Source: Isoetes taiwanensis
Taxonomy: Eukaryota; Streptophyta; Lycopodiopsida; Isoetales; Isoetaceae
Direction: 5' to 3'
Length of the DNA stretch: 64,000 bases
Assembly: GCA_021234155.1 (NCBI GenBank)
Contig: JAJEKV010000072.1
Location: 1,468,526-1,532,525, forward strand
The notes below the pieces were generated by a model. That model saw nothing but the letters and a program-made list of their open reading frames with translations. It had not been told where the DNA came from and ran no database searches. The first letter of the stretch is position 1; each line of letters opens with the position of its first letter. Position numbers and translations under genes: made by a program. Below, in pieces: positions 25,675-35,600 of this stretch.

Positions 25675-25715
25675 ATGAGACTCATGAGACTCGTGCTCTA
25701 GACTATTTAACTATT

Positions 25716-25896
25716 GCCTTGCCATAATTTTGAATCCAAGTGTTTCCAAGCCTTTGTTGAGGCATACAAGATAAAGAATTCTTGTTTTGATCTAAGCCCG
25801 GTTGGGTAGATGAGTATTTCCTAAAGATTGGAGCTGAATCTATCTACTATTTCTTTTGTTTGTTTTCTTTAGAACAAGGACTATTTGTGATACATA
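25716..25896 (+). repeat. Dispersed repeat copy 2 (~180 bp)
   Basis: Homologous to 24524-24710 in the same orientation, including GTGTTTCCAAGCCTTTGTTG and AAAGAATTCTTGTTTTGATC. It starts about 40 bases after the primer-binding site, where a retroelement leader belongs. Confidence 0.75.
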
Positions 25897-26117
25897 TCAT
25901 CGCACCGTGGCTACGCAACTTAACAATATGCATAGGAATGATCGAAATAACAAATGACTAAGACATAAGATATAGATGTTACATTTATTTATAGCGTAGA
26001 CAGTGACGTTTCTGATACAAAAATATTTTATGCATTTTATAGAAAAGCTTTTATATTAATACAAAAATCTTTCAAGTACATTTTCTTTTCTTGGCGTCGC
26101 GGTCTGGAATACTTGAA

Positions 26118-27143
26118 TCAAATGCTTCTAAGTCCTCTTCCTTTACTCCAGCTCCAATTGCATCTAATAGACAATATATCAGGGTCCTGTGCACAGGACA
26201 AGCGAAGTGCTTCCTTGTCCGCTCCATTCAAACCTAGAGCTGCTTTATTTGCAAGCACAGAGCACATTTTTAAGCCTCCAAAGACGTACATAGCTATAGC
26301 CCTATCTACTGCTATAAATCGATCATAGTTCGTGGGTAGGGGAACATGGTTGCCAGCCAAGGATAAAGCTTTAAGCTTCAGGATCTCTTCTACTCCAGAT
26401 GGACTATATTTATTGTGAAACACAATAATTTCTCCCTTGTGAAGGTAGCCCATATAATGTGCAATACTAGCGTCTTGGCCTAGGGTGACTCTTTCATGCC
26501 TTGCACAAAAGTTATCAGTAAATAACTCTTGCATAAAAGGAACATCGGATTCAAGTAAGAAATGAAAAACGAAACGAGATAAATACCTCTCTCTTGTCAT
26601 GTTCGAGAACTGCTGGGTTTGTTATTGAGAAAGAAGACCTCAACAACTCACGTTCTATGAACACAATTTGAAGAGGAGGGAGCTTCAAATATGACATCTT
26701 TCACTGCTTCATACCCTGCTTCAACTTGCTGCGTGACAATGTCAAATGCGTCCATCATTGAGGATCCATCATAAGTCACAATCTCCATCATTTGTCTGAG
26801 AACATCAGACTCAAAGTCTATAAGTCCTCCCAGGCCTACATCATAGGCATATATCTGGCCCAGTATCTCGTCCTCTCTCAGCCCTGTCACTTTAGATATA
26901 TCACGCAACAAGAAGTATGGTTTTCCCACCTATGTGGATGGGATATGCATCTGATAACCCCCAAGTAGACAGTTTCTTCTCGGAGGCCTCCTCTTCCAAT
27001 ACCTCCTCATTTTCCTTATTTTCCAATAGGAACTTCTCTTGGTCGGGATCTATCTGCTCCTCTACTGGTGAGGGGACGTTCTATCTGAGTGAAGGCAAAC
27101 CAGTCATAGGACATGATTTCACGTTAGGTCCAGCTCTAGCCAT
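26118..27143 (-). pseudogene. Unrecognised broken gene of ~340 codons
   Basis: The - strand reads as one protein in pieces. It starts at ATG 27143 (MARAGPNVKSCPMTGLPSL), passes one in-frame stop at about 27080, continues through an acidic stretch (EEVLEEEASEKKLSTWG), shifts frame near 26935, then runs KPYFLLRDISKVTGLREDEI. It shifts frame or is spliced near 26640 and ends with a 160-residue piece containing NHVPLPTNYDRFIAVDRAI and SCAQDPDIL (stop at 26118). I do not recognise a family. The gap at 26610-26651 is bounded by GTGAGT and CAGCAG but is too short, at about 42 nt, for a normal plant intron and does not keep frame. Confidence 0.5.
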
Positions 27144-27231
27144 GAAGCTATGAAGAATGCCCCCATATGCATCGGTAGACCTATTGCACTCTGCCATATG
27201 TCTACTGTCAGGCAAAAATTATTGTATACAG

Positions 27232-27720
27232 TAGTTTTTTTTTTTTGAAGAACTGTGTCATCAATATATTAAAAGAATGATAATGTTACAAAGCAAGTGA
27301 GGAGGAAGGAGAACTGCCCCAAAGAGACAAATATATTCCGACACTCCACAACAAACTCAAAGAAAAATCGCGAATCCCCATCACTGCATTAAACCAACCA
27401 TCACCATCTACAACACCCAAGAAATCCTCGCCAAATGGCAAACTTCCGCTTCTACTAATCCCGGAACACCGTAAAGCTTTGAAATAGCCTCAGACTGAAG
27501 TTGAGAAATCGAGAGGCAGAGGGTCGCTGAATCCCCCGAAAAGATCCACAACCGCCGCCGCCTTCCAAATCAACCACACACCAACCAAGCCACGCGACAG
27601 ATGCAAGGCTTACCGCCACAAGAGCGCCAAACACCGTGATAGCGATGAAGTAAAGAATCGGCCGCTAGTCAATCTCACCAAAACAGCCCCTAACCCAATC
27701 CCAGATAGTTGCATCAACTG
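27232..27720 (-). mobile_element. 5'-truncated LINE tail
   Basis: A T run at 27234-27247 is followed by GAAGAACTGTGTCATCAATATATTAAAAGAATGATAATG. The layout matches the 3' end of LINE family B at 6601-6660 (T run, GAAGGATGAAACTAAATAATATTAATA). It is a short - strand copy without a recognisable protein piece; the left limit is clear and the right limit is a guess. Confidence 0.5.
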
Positions 27721-27917
27721 GCTCCTTAATTTCCTCCTCAAACTCTTCTGGATGCTTCTGACGAAAATCCCGTTCTTTCTCTACTATATTATCGTATCAT
27801 GTGCTAAACAACTCCCATGCCTTATCTGATCTGCTCTTTACCATTTTTGGTGAGCAGCGCCTCGATTTGTGATAGTTGGAAGGTGAGCGCCTTAGTAGCG
27901 GCTTGATATGCAAGAGC

Positions 27918-28170
27918 GAGTAACACCGTGGCTACGGTGCGAAAGTAACACGTCCATATTTTATGTTATACACAATTTCGCATCGTGGCTACAGTGCGGA
28001 AACAACACTTCCTTATTTTTATGATATCCACAATTTTGCGCCGTAGCTACGGTGCGAAAACAACACTTCCATATTTTATGTTATACACAATTTCGCACCG
28101 TGCCTGCGGTGCGAAAACAACACTTCCTTATTTTATGATATCCACAATTTCACACCGTAGCTACTTTAAT
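27918..28170. repeat. Tandem array of 57-58 bp units, each with a palindrome
   Basis: Five units are centred at about 27930, 27988, 28046, 28103 and 28160. Each contains a version of TTTCGCACCGTAGCTACGGTGCGAAA, which is a perfect 26-bp palindrome in its best form. The spacers alternate between TCCATATTTTATGTTATACA and CCTTATTTTATGATATCCA, so the array is really built of ~115-bp dimers. A lone copy of CGCACCGTGGCTACG lies at 25903-25917, on the other side of the unrecognised gene. Confidence 0.85.
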
Positions 28171-28299
28171 TTTTTATGTTACACCGAAAGCAAATCTTTC
28201 CAATTAATATACAATAGATCTCCAATTAAACGTCACTTATATTTATATTACATAGATTCATATACAGATAATATTTTTGGTGGCATGCATGACCCCAAT

Positions 28300-29010
28300 T
28301 TATAGCATTCTTCTCTGCGCTTTCCCACTTTCTGGCCGTCGAGCATAAAATGGAAGAAAGTTAAGTCTCTCTCAAACTCCAATTGCCGCCGGACATCTAA
28401 TAGAGACCACTCGCTCTCCACTCCGAGACTTTTGAATAACTGATTATCCGTATGAATATTTAAGTATATGACAACGGAATGAGTGCCATCATTGTCGTCT
28501 TGTTCTACTGGAATCCAGACGTACTTTCTTCCTTCACGGACATTTCGTTATCTCCTATACTTAAAAGTGACATACAAGATAAGAGTGACCCTCCATCAAA
28601 GCAGTACTTACAGCCAGATTAGCGCCTGCGAATTTATAACAGGCTCTTATTATGGAGTTGCAATAAGGAAAGACAATATTAAATTGTTGTAAGAGTCACA
28701 CAAGAGGCATTCAAGAAAAAAGTAGAAACAAGAATACCGAGAGTTAGAACTACTACGATAAACTTCGTCTGCGAGTTTGCAGGACACATTGGAAATAATT
28801 TTGTTTCAAATATCAACAAACTGTCTTGAAACTGCTACAGACTCGTTTCTTGCTTCAATACGATCAAATCTACCAGGCTCATTCAGTAGACAACTTTCAG
28901 ATATTAATTCAATTCTAGCATGTTATAAGCCATATGCTTTGCTTGCAGATATCTCAATATTACAATAATCCCTTAAGCCAATTCTAAAGCTTAAATCCTA
29001 AACTTGGATT
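28300..29010. other. Intergenic stretch, nothing supported
   Basis: AT-rich sequence without a recognisable gene, repeat end or RNA. Confidence 0.4.
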
Positions 29011-29019
29011 GTTGCTAAA

Positions 29020-29840
29020 TTGCCCTTTTCCGAAGCCCCGATTTACTTATTTTGCATCCTTCGTGTTTTAGTTCGATGTGCTCCAATGTTCATGCTCCCT
29101 TTGGTCTTGTTGTCACTAAATATCTTAATATCTAGTTCTATTATTATGTTTATTGCGCTGATCTCATTTGTTCTTTATATTCCATCAATTGCATTAATCA
29201 TGTTTGTCCATATTTCTGGCTTTGTCCTTGGATTTTGTTTGGGCTTTTGCCTTCTTTGCTATGGGTTTCTGCCCTCTTTTCTTTTCTTTTGTCCTTGTCT
29301 TTTCTTTTCTTTTCTTTCTGTCCTCTTTTCTTTTCTTTTCTTTTTCTTTTGCTGTGGGTTTTCGCGGACGACAAAAATCTATCTTTATCTTTATCTTTAT
29401 CTTTATCTTTATCTATTTGGTCATTAGTCTCCTTAGCCTCCACGGTCTAATTGTTCCACCCGTATTTTTTCAGTTATTCTATTTGGCCATTTGCTCGCAT
29501 TTTTTCTGTCTTTTCTTTGGTTTCATACACGAACCATACGATTCATTCAATTTGCTCTCGTGATTATTTTTTGCTTTACGTCTCGTCCAATTTCTTTTTT
29601 TTTTTTTTTTTTTAGTAGCTAGCATCGCTTGTTCTGCTTTAGATAGTTATCTCATTTTCAACTGCCATACCTTGTCCCTTTAATCTAGCCTTCTTCGTGA
29701 TCTCCTGGTTCTTTATCCCATTTGTGTGTTTACTTTTTCAAAGTTTATTGGTTCTGTTTCACTCCTGTCGTCTCTTTCCAAAGTGTCTCCTTCAGTTCCT
29801 TCTTTGACCTTCTTTGCTGGAACGTCACATTATTTACTTC
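29020..29840 (+). repeat. Pyrimidine-rich tract, left part, with microsatellites
   Basis: Dominated by T and C on the + strand. It includes (TTTTC)-type runs at about 29278-29345 and a (TTTATC)n run at about 29380-29415, plus a T run at 29594-29613. Long open frames here reflect base bias rather than genes. The tract continues after the LINE insertion at 30700. Confidence 0.7.
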
Positions 29841-29844
29841 CAGA

Positions 29845-30682
29845 AGGTGGGGGCTATGGATGAAGCCCGGCTGCCCAACCTTGCTTTGGCAAAGGGCGAT
29901 GGGCCCGGCAATGACTCAAAGCCTCGCTGAAAGACAAGCAAGCCCAAGTGGTTCTCGCTATGGAATGTGCAGAGGCACATGATGTGGATCTGCTGCATAC
30001 ACCGGGAACGGGCCGCTTTGAAGCAAGATTTTGGATGCTTGCTTCATGGCCAAGCTTTGGGATGCAGAGGCCCCGCCACATGTCAAGGTGGCAAATTATC
30101 GACAAAGAGGTTAATCCCATGCTCACGAGGGGCCCACACCACTACCTCAGGCACCCATCTACCCATGAAAAAGCCAGGTGATTGCTTCCATTCGCGACAG
30201 TGCACACCACCACCGCATTGAGACAGGGAGATGGATTCGGGAGCCGCGTGAGGACAGAGTCCGCCAATGCCGCCGTAAGCCATTGAGGATGAAAGTCACG
30301 CCTCCGTGCCTCGCTCGTGCAGATTTAGCATATCCGGCTCGGATGTTTCGGTTAGTTGTGCCCCATCGCCTTGCATGAGCTACCGAAAGCACCGCCCTCA
30401 GAGGTTTGTTGGGATCATTACCTCCGTGAGGTAATGGATACGCCGGACTTCGCTTATGCCCCCCGTCCGACATTAACCTCACCTGTGCTTTGTGATTATG
30501 TATATAATCGGCAGTATGTCAGCATCCTTATTGCTACTAAGGTTTTTCCCGAAAACCCTTCTGGGGGGGTTTTTAATCTCGGTAGTAATACGCTAGTTTC
30601 CGCTCTCTCTTTGTACTTGGGTCCCATAGGCCAGTTGGTCTCCGTGGACGATAAAATCATATTCTATTCTATTCTATTCTCT
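29845..30682 (+). mobile_element. LINE family A, 5'-truncated copy 2
   Basis: Shares sequence with the first LINE A copy: GAAAGACAAGCAAG...GTGGTTCTC here (about 29930-29955) corresponds to 1640-1665. The 3' end (GAAAACCCTTC...GGGGTTTTTAA hairpin, GGGTCCCATAGGCCAGTTGG, CTCCGTGGACG) and the TATTC tail match 2240-2376 closely. Broken frames, non-functional. It is inserted in the pyrimidine-rich tract. Confidence 0.85.
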
Positions 30683-32304
30683 ATTGAGAGATATTTAATT
30701 CTGGCTCCTCTTTAACTTCTGTTGATATTATCACTTTATCAGCTGCTTCACTTTTCTCTCCTAATTCCTTTGACTTTCTGCTCATTTTTCCATTTATGTT
30801 ATTTTGGTCTCTTTGTGTCCTTTACTGTTAATGCATTAATTCTGTCGGAGTTGTGCATTGTTATTGTTGTTCTCATTTTGTTATTGTCATATACGTGGAT
30901 TTATTTCTTTTTATCCGAACAATTCCTCTTCCCATCTTTTCCATAGTTCACTTTATGCATTTCGTTGTTACGATACTCTAGTACAATACCTTTATCGTCT
31001 TTCACTGCGTTGTTCCATTTGTTTCTTTTATACACTTCGTTATTCCAATACTCTGGCACTCTTTACTTACCCTTTTGCTTCGTTTGTTTGTTCCCTTATT
31101 CTATTACATTTGTTGTCAAATGACTCCATTATGACTTATGCGCTCTGTCGTTCTGATATTCTGGCACTTCTTACTTGCTCCTCTTTCCTTGTTCTTCCAC
31201 TTGGTCTATGATCCCCATCAGCTCCTTAGCTGGTATTTCGTTTCATTTTGCATTGACCCTTGTAGATTGGTTTCTCTCTTTGGCTTCTTCATTTCATATT
31301 CATCTTCTTATCTTATTTGTGGATTCTGGTTCATCCCATTAGCTTTTATTTCATTTTTCTCTTTCGATTATGGTTACCTCATTTGTCCCTTCAGGAAAGA
31401 TTAGTCATTTTTAGTTGTGGCCTTGATAGGGCCCACATCTCTACTTCACTTCTTTGCTATGTCTATTCTATTAATTCCGACTTGCTCCATTGTGAATTTG
31501 TTGCGCTCCAATTGTTATATGCTCCTCATAATCTCGGTTGCTCTATTTAATATCATTTTTCTATTTTCGTTGTATTTGCATTGTTTCCCTCGTTAAGTTC
31601 CTTTGGCTTATTGTTCCGTCTAACTTTGTTGACGTTATTTTGTATCAGCTCTTTCTCTAGTTTCTTTGTCTTCTTGCTCTTTTACTATTGCTGGTTAAGT
31701 TAGTCAGGTTAGTGTTTTTGTTAGTGTTATATTTACTGGTTCATTAATCTTTTGAGATTTTTACTTTATTAATGTCGTCATCCCATAATTGTTTTTTCCA
31801 TCTCTTTCTTCATTATTCTATCGTGTCCTCTATTTTTTATTCCTTTTCCATCTCTCACTGCGTTATTTCATTGTGTCCTTCCATTTTGCATCTCATTATT
31901 CGAAATTCCTACTTTACTTGCTCATTCTACTTCTTCATTGTTCCATTTTCTTTGTCTTCTCTTTATTTCCTTTTGCTCCATTTTTCTTGGTTTCCTTTTC
32001 CTTCCATTCACTCTGATTGCCTTGGTTGCTCTTTTGCTCTCAATGAGCCATCTCCTCTGGTACCTGGGGATCTCCTTACTTGCCTCTTTTGCTTGTTTGT
32101 CCCATTGCTCTATTATCTTGTTGTCTCATTATTCCCTTTTATCTCTGTTATCTCATCGATTTCGTTGATGTCTTGTATTCTGGCCATCCTATTTGCCATT
32201 TCCTCCCTTCATTTGTTTCGTTCTTTTTCCTCCCATTAGCCTAGTTTTCTCTATTTTTTGGGGGTAGATTCCTCTTCTATCGGCCACTTGGTTGTGTCTT
32301 AGGA

Positions 32305-32379
32305 CCCATCCTAGGAATGACATGGTTCTATTGCTTTCTATTGCTACAATAGCAATAGAACCGACATTCCTTGGATGGG
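32305..32379. repeat. 75-bp inverted repeat (hairpin)
   Basis: The left arm CCCATCCTAGGAATGACATGGTTCTATTGCT and the right arm AGCAATAGAACCGACATTCCTTGGATGGG pair over about 28 bases with few mismatches around a 15-base loop. The left arm with its outer flank (32282-32318, 37 bases) recurs identically at 33229-33265 without the right arm. Confidence 0.75.
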
Positions 32380-32684
32380 GACATCTCATTTCATATCCCC
32401 TATTTGTTCTGCCTCTTTTTCCATTTTCATTCGTCGGCATTCTCTTGAGCTAGATTTCTCCTCTTTTGTCCTACCATCCATCACCCTCCCTTCCTTGATG
32501 GTTTGCTTGCAATGGGTCATGTCTAATTTCCATTTTTTCATTATTTTGTCCCACTGTTGAAGTTGTTCCATTTTGTTTTGATCATTGACCATCTTTAGTC
32601 TCTATCTATTTTCGCTCTGTAGCCTCTAACATCCTCCATATTTTCTTTTCGTTGTTCTTTGCAAGAGCATATGTTCTTATGTTT

Positions 32685-32915
32685 CTTTTTCTTGGCGTGG
32701 CACTATAGCCTCTAAAGTATGCTTATTATTTCATTCTTTCTCGGCATGGCACTGTAGCCTCCGAGGCATTCTTCTTTATCTTTCTCTCTCAGCGTGGCTC
32801 TGTAGCCTCCGAGGTAGCACGGATGTTTATTCCTGTGATGGTCATTCCGTGGGCTTTCTAAATGGTCGGCCGTTGTTTCTTTCTCGGCGTGGCCATGGAG
32901 CCTCCGAGCTTTATT
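32685..32915 (+). repeat. Four copies of a GGCGTGGC...TAGCCTCCGAG motif
   Basis: CTTGGCGTGGCACTATAGCCTCTAAAG, CTCGGCATGGCACTGTAGCCTCCGAGG, CTCAGCGTGGCTCTGTAGCCTCCGAGG and CTCGGCGTGGCCATGGAGCCTCCGAG start at about 32692, 32738, 32786 and 32881. The first three are spaced by about 47 bases. Each can fold because CTCGG pairs with CCGAG. Confidence 0.75.
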
Positions 32916-33228
32916 AGTTATTTGATATTCTAAATGTGCAAGTCGCCTAACTCCCTGATGGGTCATTGTCTCTTTTCAATCTTGACTTTGCAGGTTAATT
33001 TGGAGGGCTAGATTTTCTTCCCGATGAGCAGCCATTGCCAGGTTTTCTCATCTTTGCCTCGCTTAGACAGCGGATAGATCATATTTTATCTTGTTTTCTT
33101 CGTTTCCATCTTGCTCTCAATGATTGTCTAGTTTTGGAGTTACCAATATTTCCAGACATTTTACCCCTAGTAGGGGAATCAATATGTACTCAGTGATTTT
33201 CAAAAGCTCAATGGGAACCACTTCACTT

Positions 33229-33265
33229 GGCCACTTGGTTGTGTCTTAGGACCCATCCTAGGAAT
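33229..33265 (+). repeat. Second copy of a 37-bp repeat
   Basis: Identical to 32282-32318 (GGCCACTTGGTTGTGTCTTA then GGACCCATCCTAGGAAT). Here it is not followed by the matching hairpin arm. Confidence 0.85.
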
Positions 33266-33269
33266 ACTG

Positions 33270-33890
33270 ATAAGGTGACCGAAATTAAAAAGCTATTTTT
33301 CTTACATATGATTATATGAGGTTTATATCAGTATTGGCATGTGAATACAGTAATTGCTGACCATGGACCTCGTTTTACGAGACTGAAGAAGTATTTGGAT
33401 TTTATGTTAGGGTTTAGTTGTTTTTGGCACAAGGCAAGAGCAGAATATCGGGTTGCAGGGTAGTGATTTCAAGATCTATTTGCCCCTCCAGGATTTCAAG
33501 ATTTGCAAGGCGGTTGCAGCATTAACGCAGACAAGCTTAGCTGGCTATGAGCTTGCAAGTCCCCTATTTTTGTGATTAACATAAGTTCTCCAGTTTCATG
33601 CTTCTGTAGAGGCTCGAATCCACACAGAAATAGGCAATTGTGAAAAGCCTATACAGAAATAAGTGGTTGCAGAGCTTTAGAGACTGGAACCAAAAGCCTG
33701 AATAGGGATTGAGAGCATAGTTACCGAAAACAGAAACGGAATGAAAATAGCAAGTTGAAATTGAAAATGAAAACGAGAACAAAAATGAAAACGGCCTAAA
33801 AAAGGCAAGTTCTCAAAAAAATTCAAAAAAAAAAGAGATATATACATATGTAAATGCAGTCGAAATTTAATTTAATTTATTAATCAAGCC
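33270..33890. other. Intergenic stretch, nothing supported
   Basis: No recognisable gene or repeat. The end (33720-33835) is A-rich on the + strand. Confidence 0.4.
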
Positions 33891-33939
33891 ATTTAGGCCC
33901 CCTGACGTCTATGGCAAGCAAATACAAACGTTATGTATA

Positions 33940-35600
33940 AGCACTCAATTCAAAGCGCCAGAAATGTCAAAACCCTGCATGAAATTAAATAAGTCTATAA
34001 CATCTGTATGTTCCATCCAAACATCTCTAAGATATACACTCAATTTATGAGCAGGCATTTCTAGGAGTTCTCTTAGAGTCTGACCTTGTACATCGTATTT
34101 AACTCTGATGTTCTCATATGCTGAACATTCTAGGAAAGCATGTTTTTCTGTTTCAATTGCAATATCTAAGCATCCCAAACAAAATCTCTCATTCCGAGGT
34201 GTACCATTTCATCTACCTGTTTCAATGTGTTGTGTGATGATAACCGCAATTGAGAGATCAATATGCGATTCTTCCTACAGATGTTGGAGAGCAAATAAGC
34301 ACGTTCTTCATAGGTGTCTAGATCATTTATCTCATCAAGATAGAATCTTTTCTTAACATCCCTGTCTGGCTCAAGCTTCCACATTTCCTTCAACACACAA
34401 GCTTTTACCTCAACATAAACTTCCTTATATTTAAGTGACTTGGGCCATTTCTCATGTCCAATCCATTTAGCACACTATTCTTTCACTTCATAATACTAGC
34501 CTTTTTCCTTGGATTGCTCAAGGGCTAGGCGAAGAAATCTTCCTTCTTCCATATCAAGCACCCTATTAACATAAGTTATCATTCTGCATAATGCAACCTC
34601 CAATGGCATTAGGCTTGTCTCTGCTAGCAACATACAGTATGGGGTTTGTGGCTTTACACCAAGCTCGCCTAACAAGAAACGCTTCTGTACATTCTCAATA
34701 TCAGTCCAACATTTCCAAGACAAGTACTAGCCTTTTTCCTTGGATTTCTCAAGGGCTAGGCGAAGAAATCTTCCTTCTTCCATTGCAAGCACCCTATTAA
34801 CATAAGTTATCATCTGCATAATGCTTCAACCTCCAATGGCATTAGGCCTGTCTCTGCTAGCAACATATAGTATGGGGTTTGTGGCTTTACACCAAGCTCG
34901 CCTAACAAGAAACGCCAGACATTCTCAATATCACCCAACATTTTCAAGACAAGTACTGGGCCCCATATTGGGCTACCATTTTTCACTTGGACCCAAAAGG
35001 TAATTTCTCAAGGCAATGCAAAAAATTATTAAGCTTGCATTGATACATCCCTATTAAAATAAGTTACAATCCCGTGATAATGTTTCAACCTGCCCACATG
35101 TAATTACATGTTATATCAATCCCAAGATATTTTATGGGGTTTGTGGTTTAAAGGGATATCAGCCCAACAAGAAAGTGTAGTGATATCCTTTCCACCAAAC
35201 ACTAACTTTTGACTCATTCGTATTGATCTCCATTTGCTTAGATGAACAAAAGTTTCACTTGGATCTAAATGTCTCTCAGAATCCACCAGCATCCTTGGAG
35301 TTCAAAATTATTAAACATTGCAATTGAGGCACATATTTCCCAAGTATTGCTCCCATGCTACCTAATCTCGTCATCCAACATTCAAGTTCATCAATAAATA
35401 AGCCAAAAGTGTGGGCGAAAAGGACATCCCTATTTAACACCAATTGTATTTGTTTATTTGGTCAGGTCCCCAAATGGATAAAGCTCAACCAATACTTGAT
35501 TATAGAGATACCGCTTTCCTCAATTCTACCAACTTGTAGCCATTCAAGTCTTTCACCAAGGTTTCATCGACTTGATCTCCATTTGCTTAGATAAATCAAA
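33940..35600 (-). mobile_element. LINE family C relic
   Basis: The - strand encodes LINE pieces in order. An RT motif near 35380-35430 resembles VKQGCPLSPTLFGLYIDELE with substitutions. Next comes QKRFLLGELGVKPQTPYCML (about 34640-34700), the helical region after RT. Then follow RILISQLRLSSHNTLKQVDE (about 34205-34260) and ETEKHAFLECSAYENIRVKY (about 34090-34150), the C-terminal C-H-C finger region. The order and motifs fit a non-LTR ORF2 end. Frameshifts and a tandem duplication make it dead. Confidence 0.75.
34496..34955. repeat. ~230-bp tandem duplication within LINE family C
   Basis: TAGCCTTTTTCCTTGGATT through CATTTCCAAGACAAGTAC (34496-34727) is repeated at 34728-34955, each time ending ACAAGTACT. 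A third, much more diverged copy follows (about 34960-35200: CCCTATTAAAATAAGTTAC, TATGGGGTTTGTGG). The duplication therefore arose inside the element, after or during insertion. Confidence 0.85.

Larger units (their letters stand above)
30700..33220 (+). repeat. Pyrimidine-rich tract, right part (degenerate repeats)
   Basis: Over 2.5 kb of T/C-dominated + strand. Phrases such as CACTGCGTTGTTCCATTTG, TATTCTGGCACTTCTTACTT and TGCTCCATT recur irregularly (for example near 31005, 31035, 31150, 31855). It looks like an old tandem array now too diverged to give a clean period. Its many open frames are compositional. No gene is supported. Confidence 0.55.

Noticed and set aside
26610..26651. A 42-nt intron joining the two halves of the unrecognised gene
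   Set aside because: GTGAGT and CAGCAG are present, but the length is below normal plant introns and the join gives a stop; a frameshift or decay is more likely.
27918..28170. CRISPR-like array of evenly spaced palindromic repeats
   Set aside because: Spacers are not unique (two alternating versions), the host is a plant nuclear genome, and no cas genes are present; it is a tandem satellite-like array.
29020..29563. Hydrophobic Phe/Leu-rich frames that look like membrane proteins
   Set aside because: They follow the T/C-rich composition and simple repeats, with no start context or family motif.
31772..32239. A 155-codon hydrophobic frame
   Set aside because: Same compositional artefact of the pyrimidine-rich tract; the three frames all look alike.
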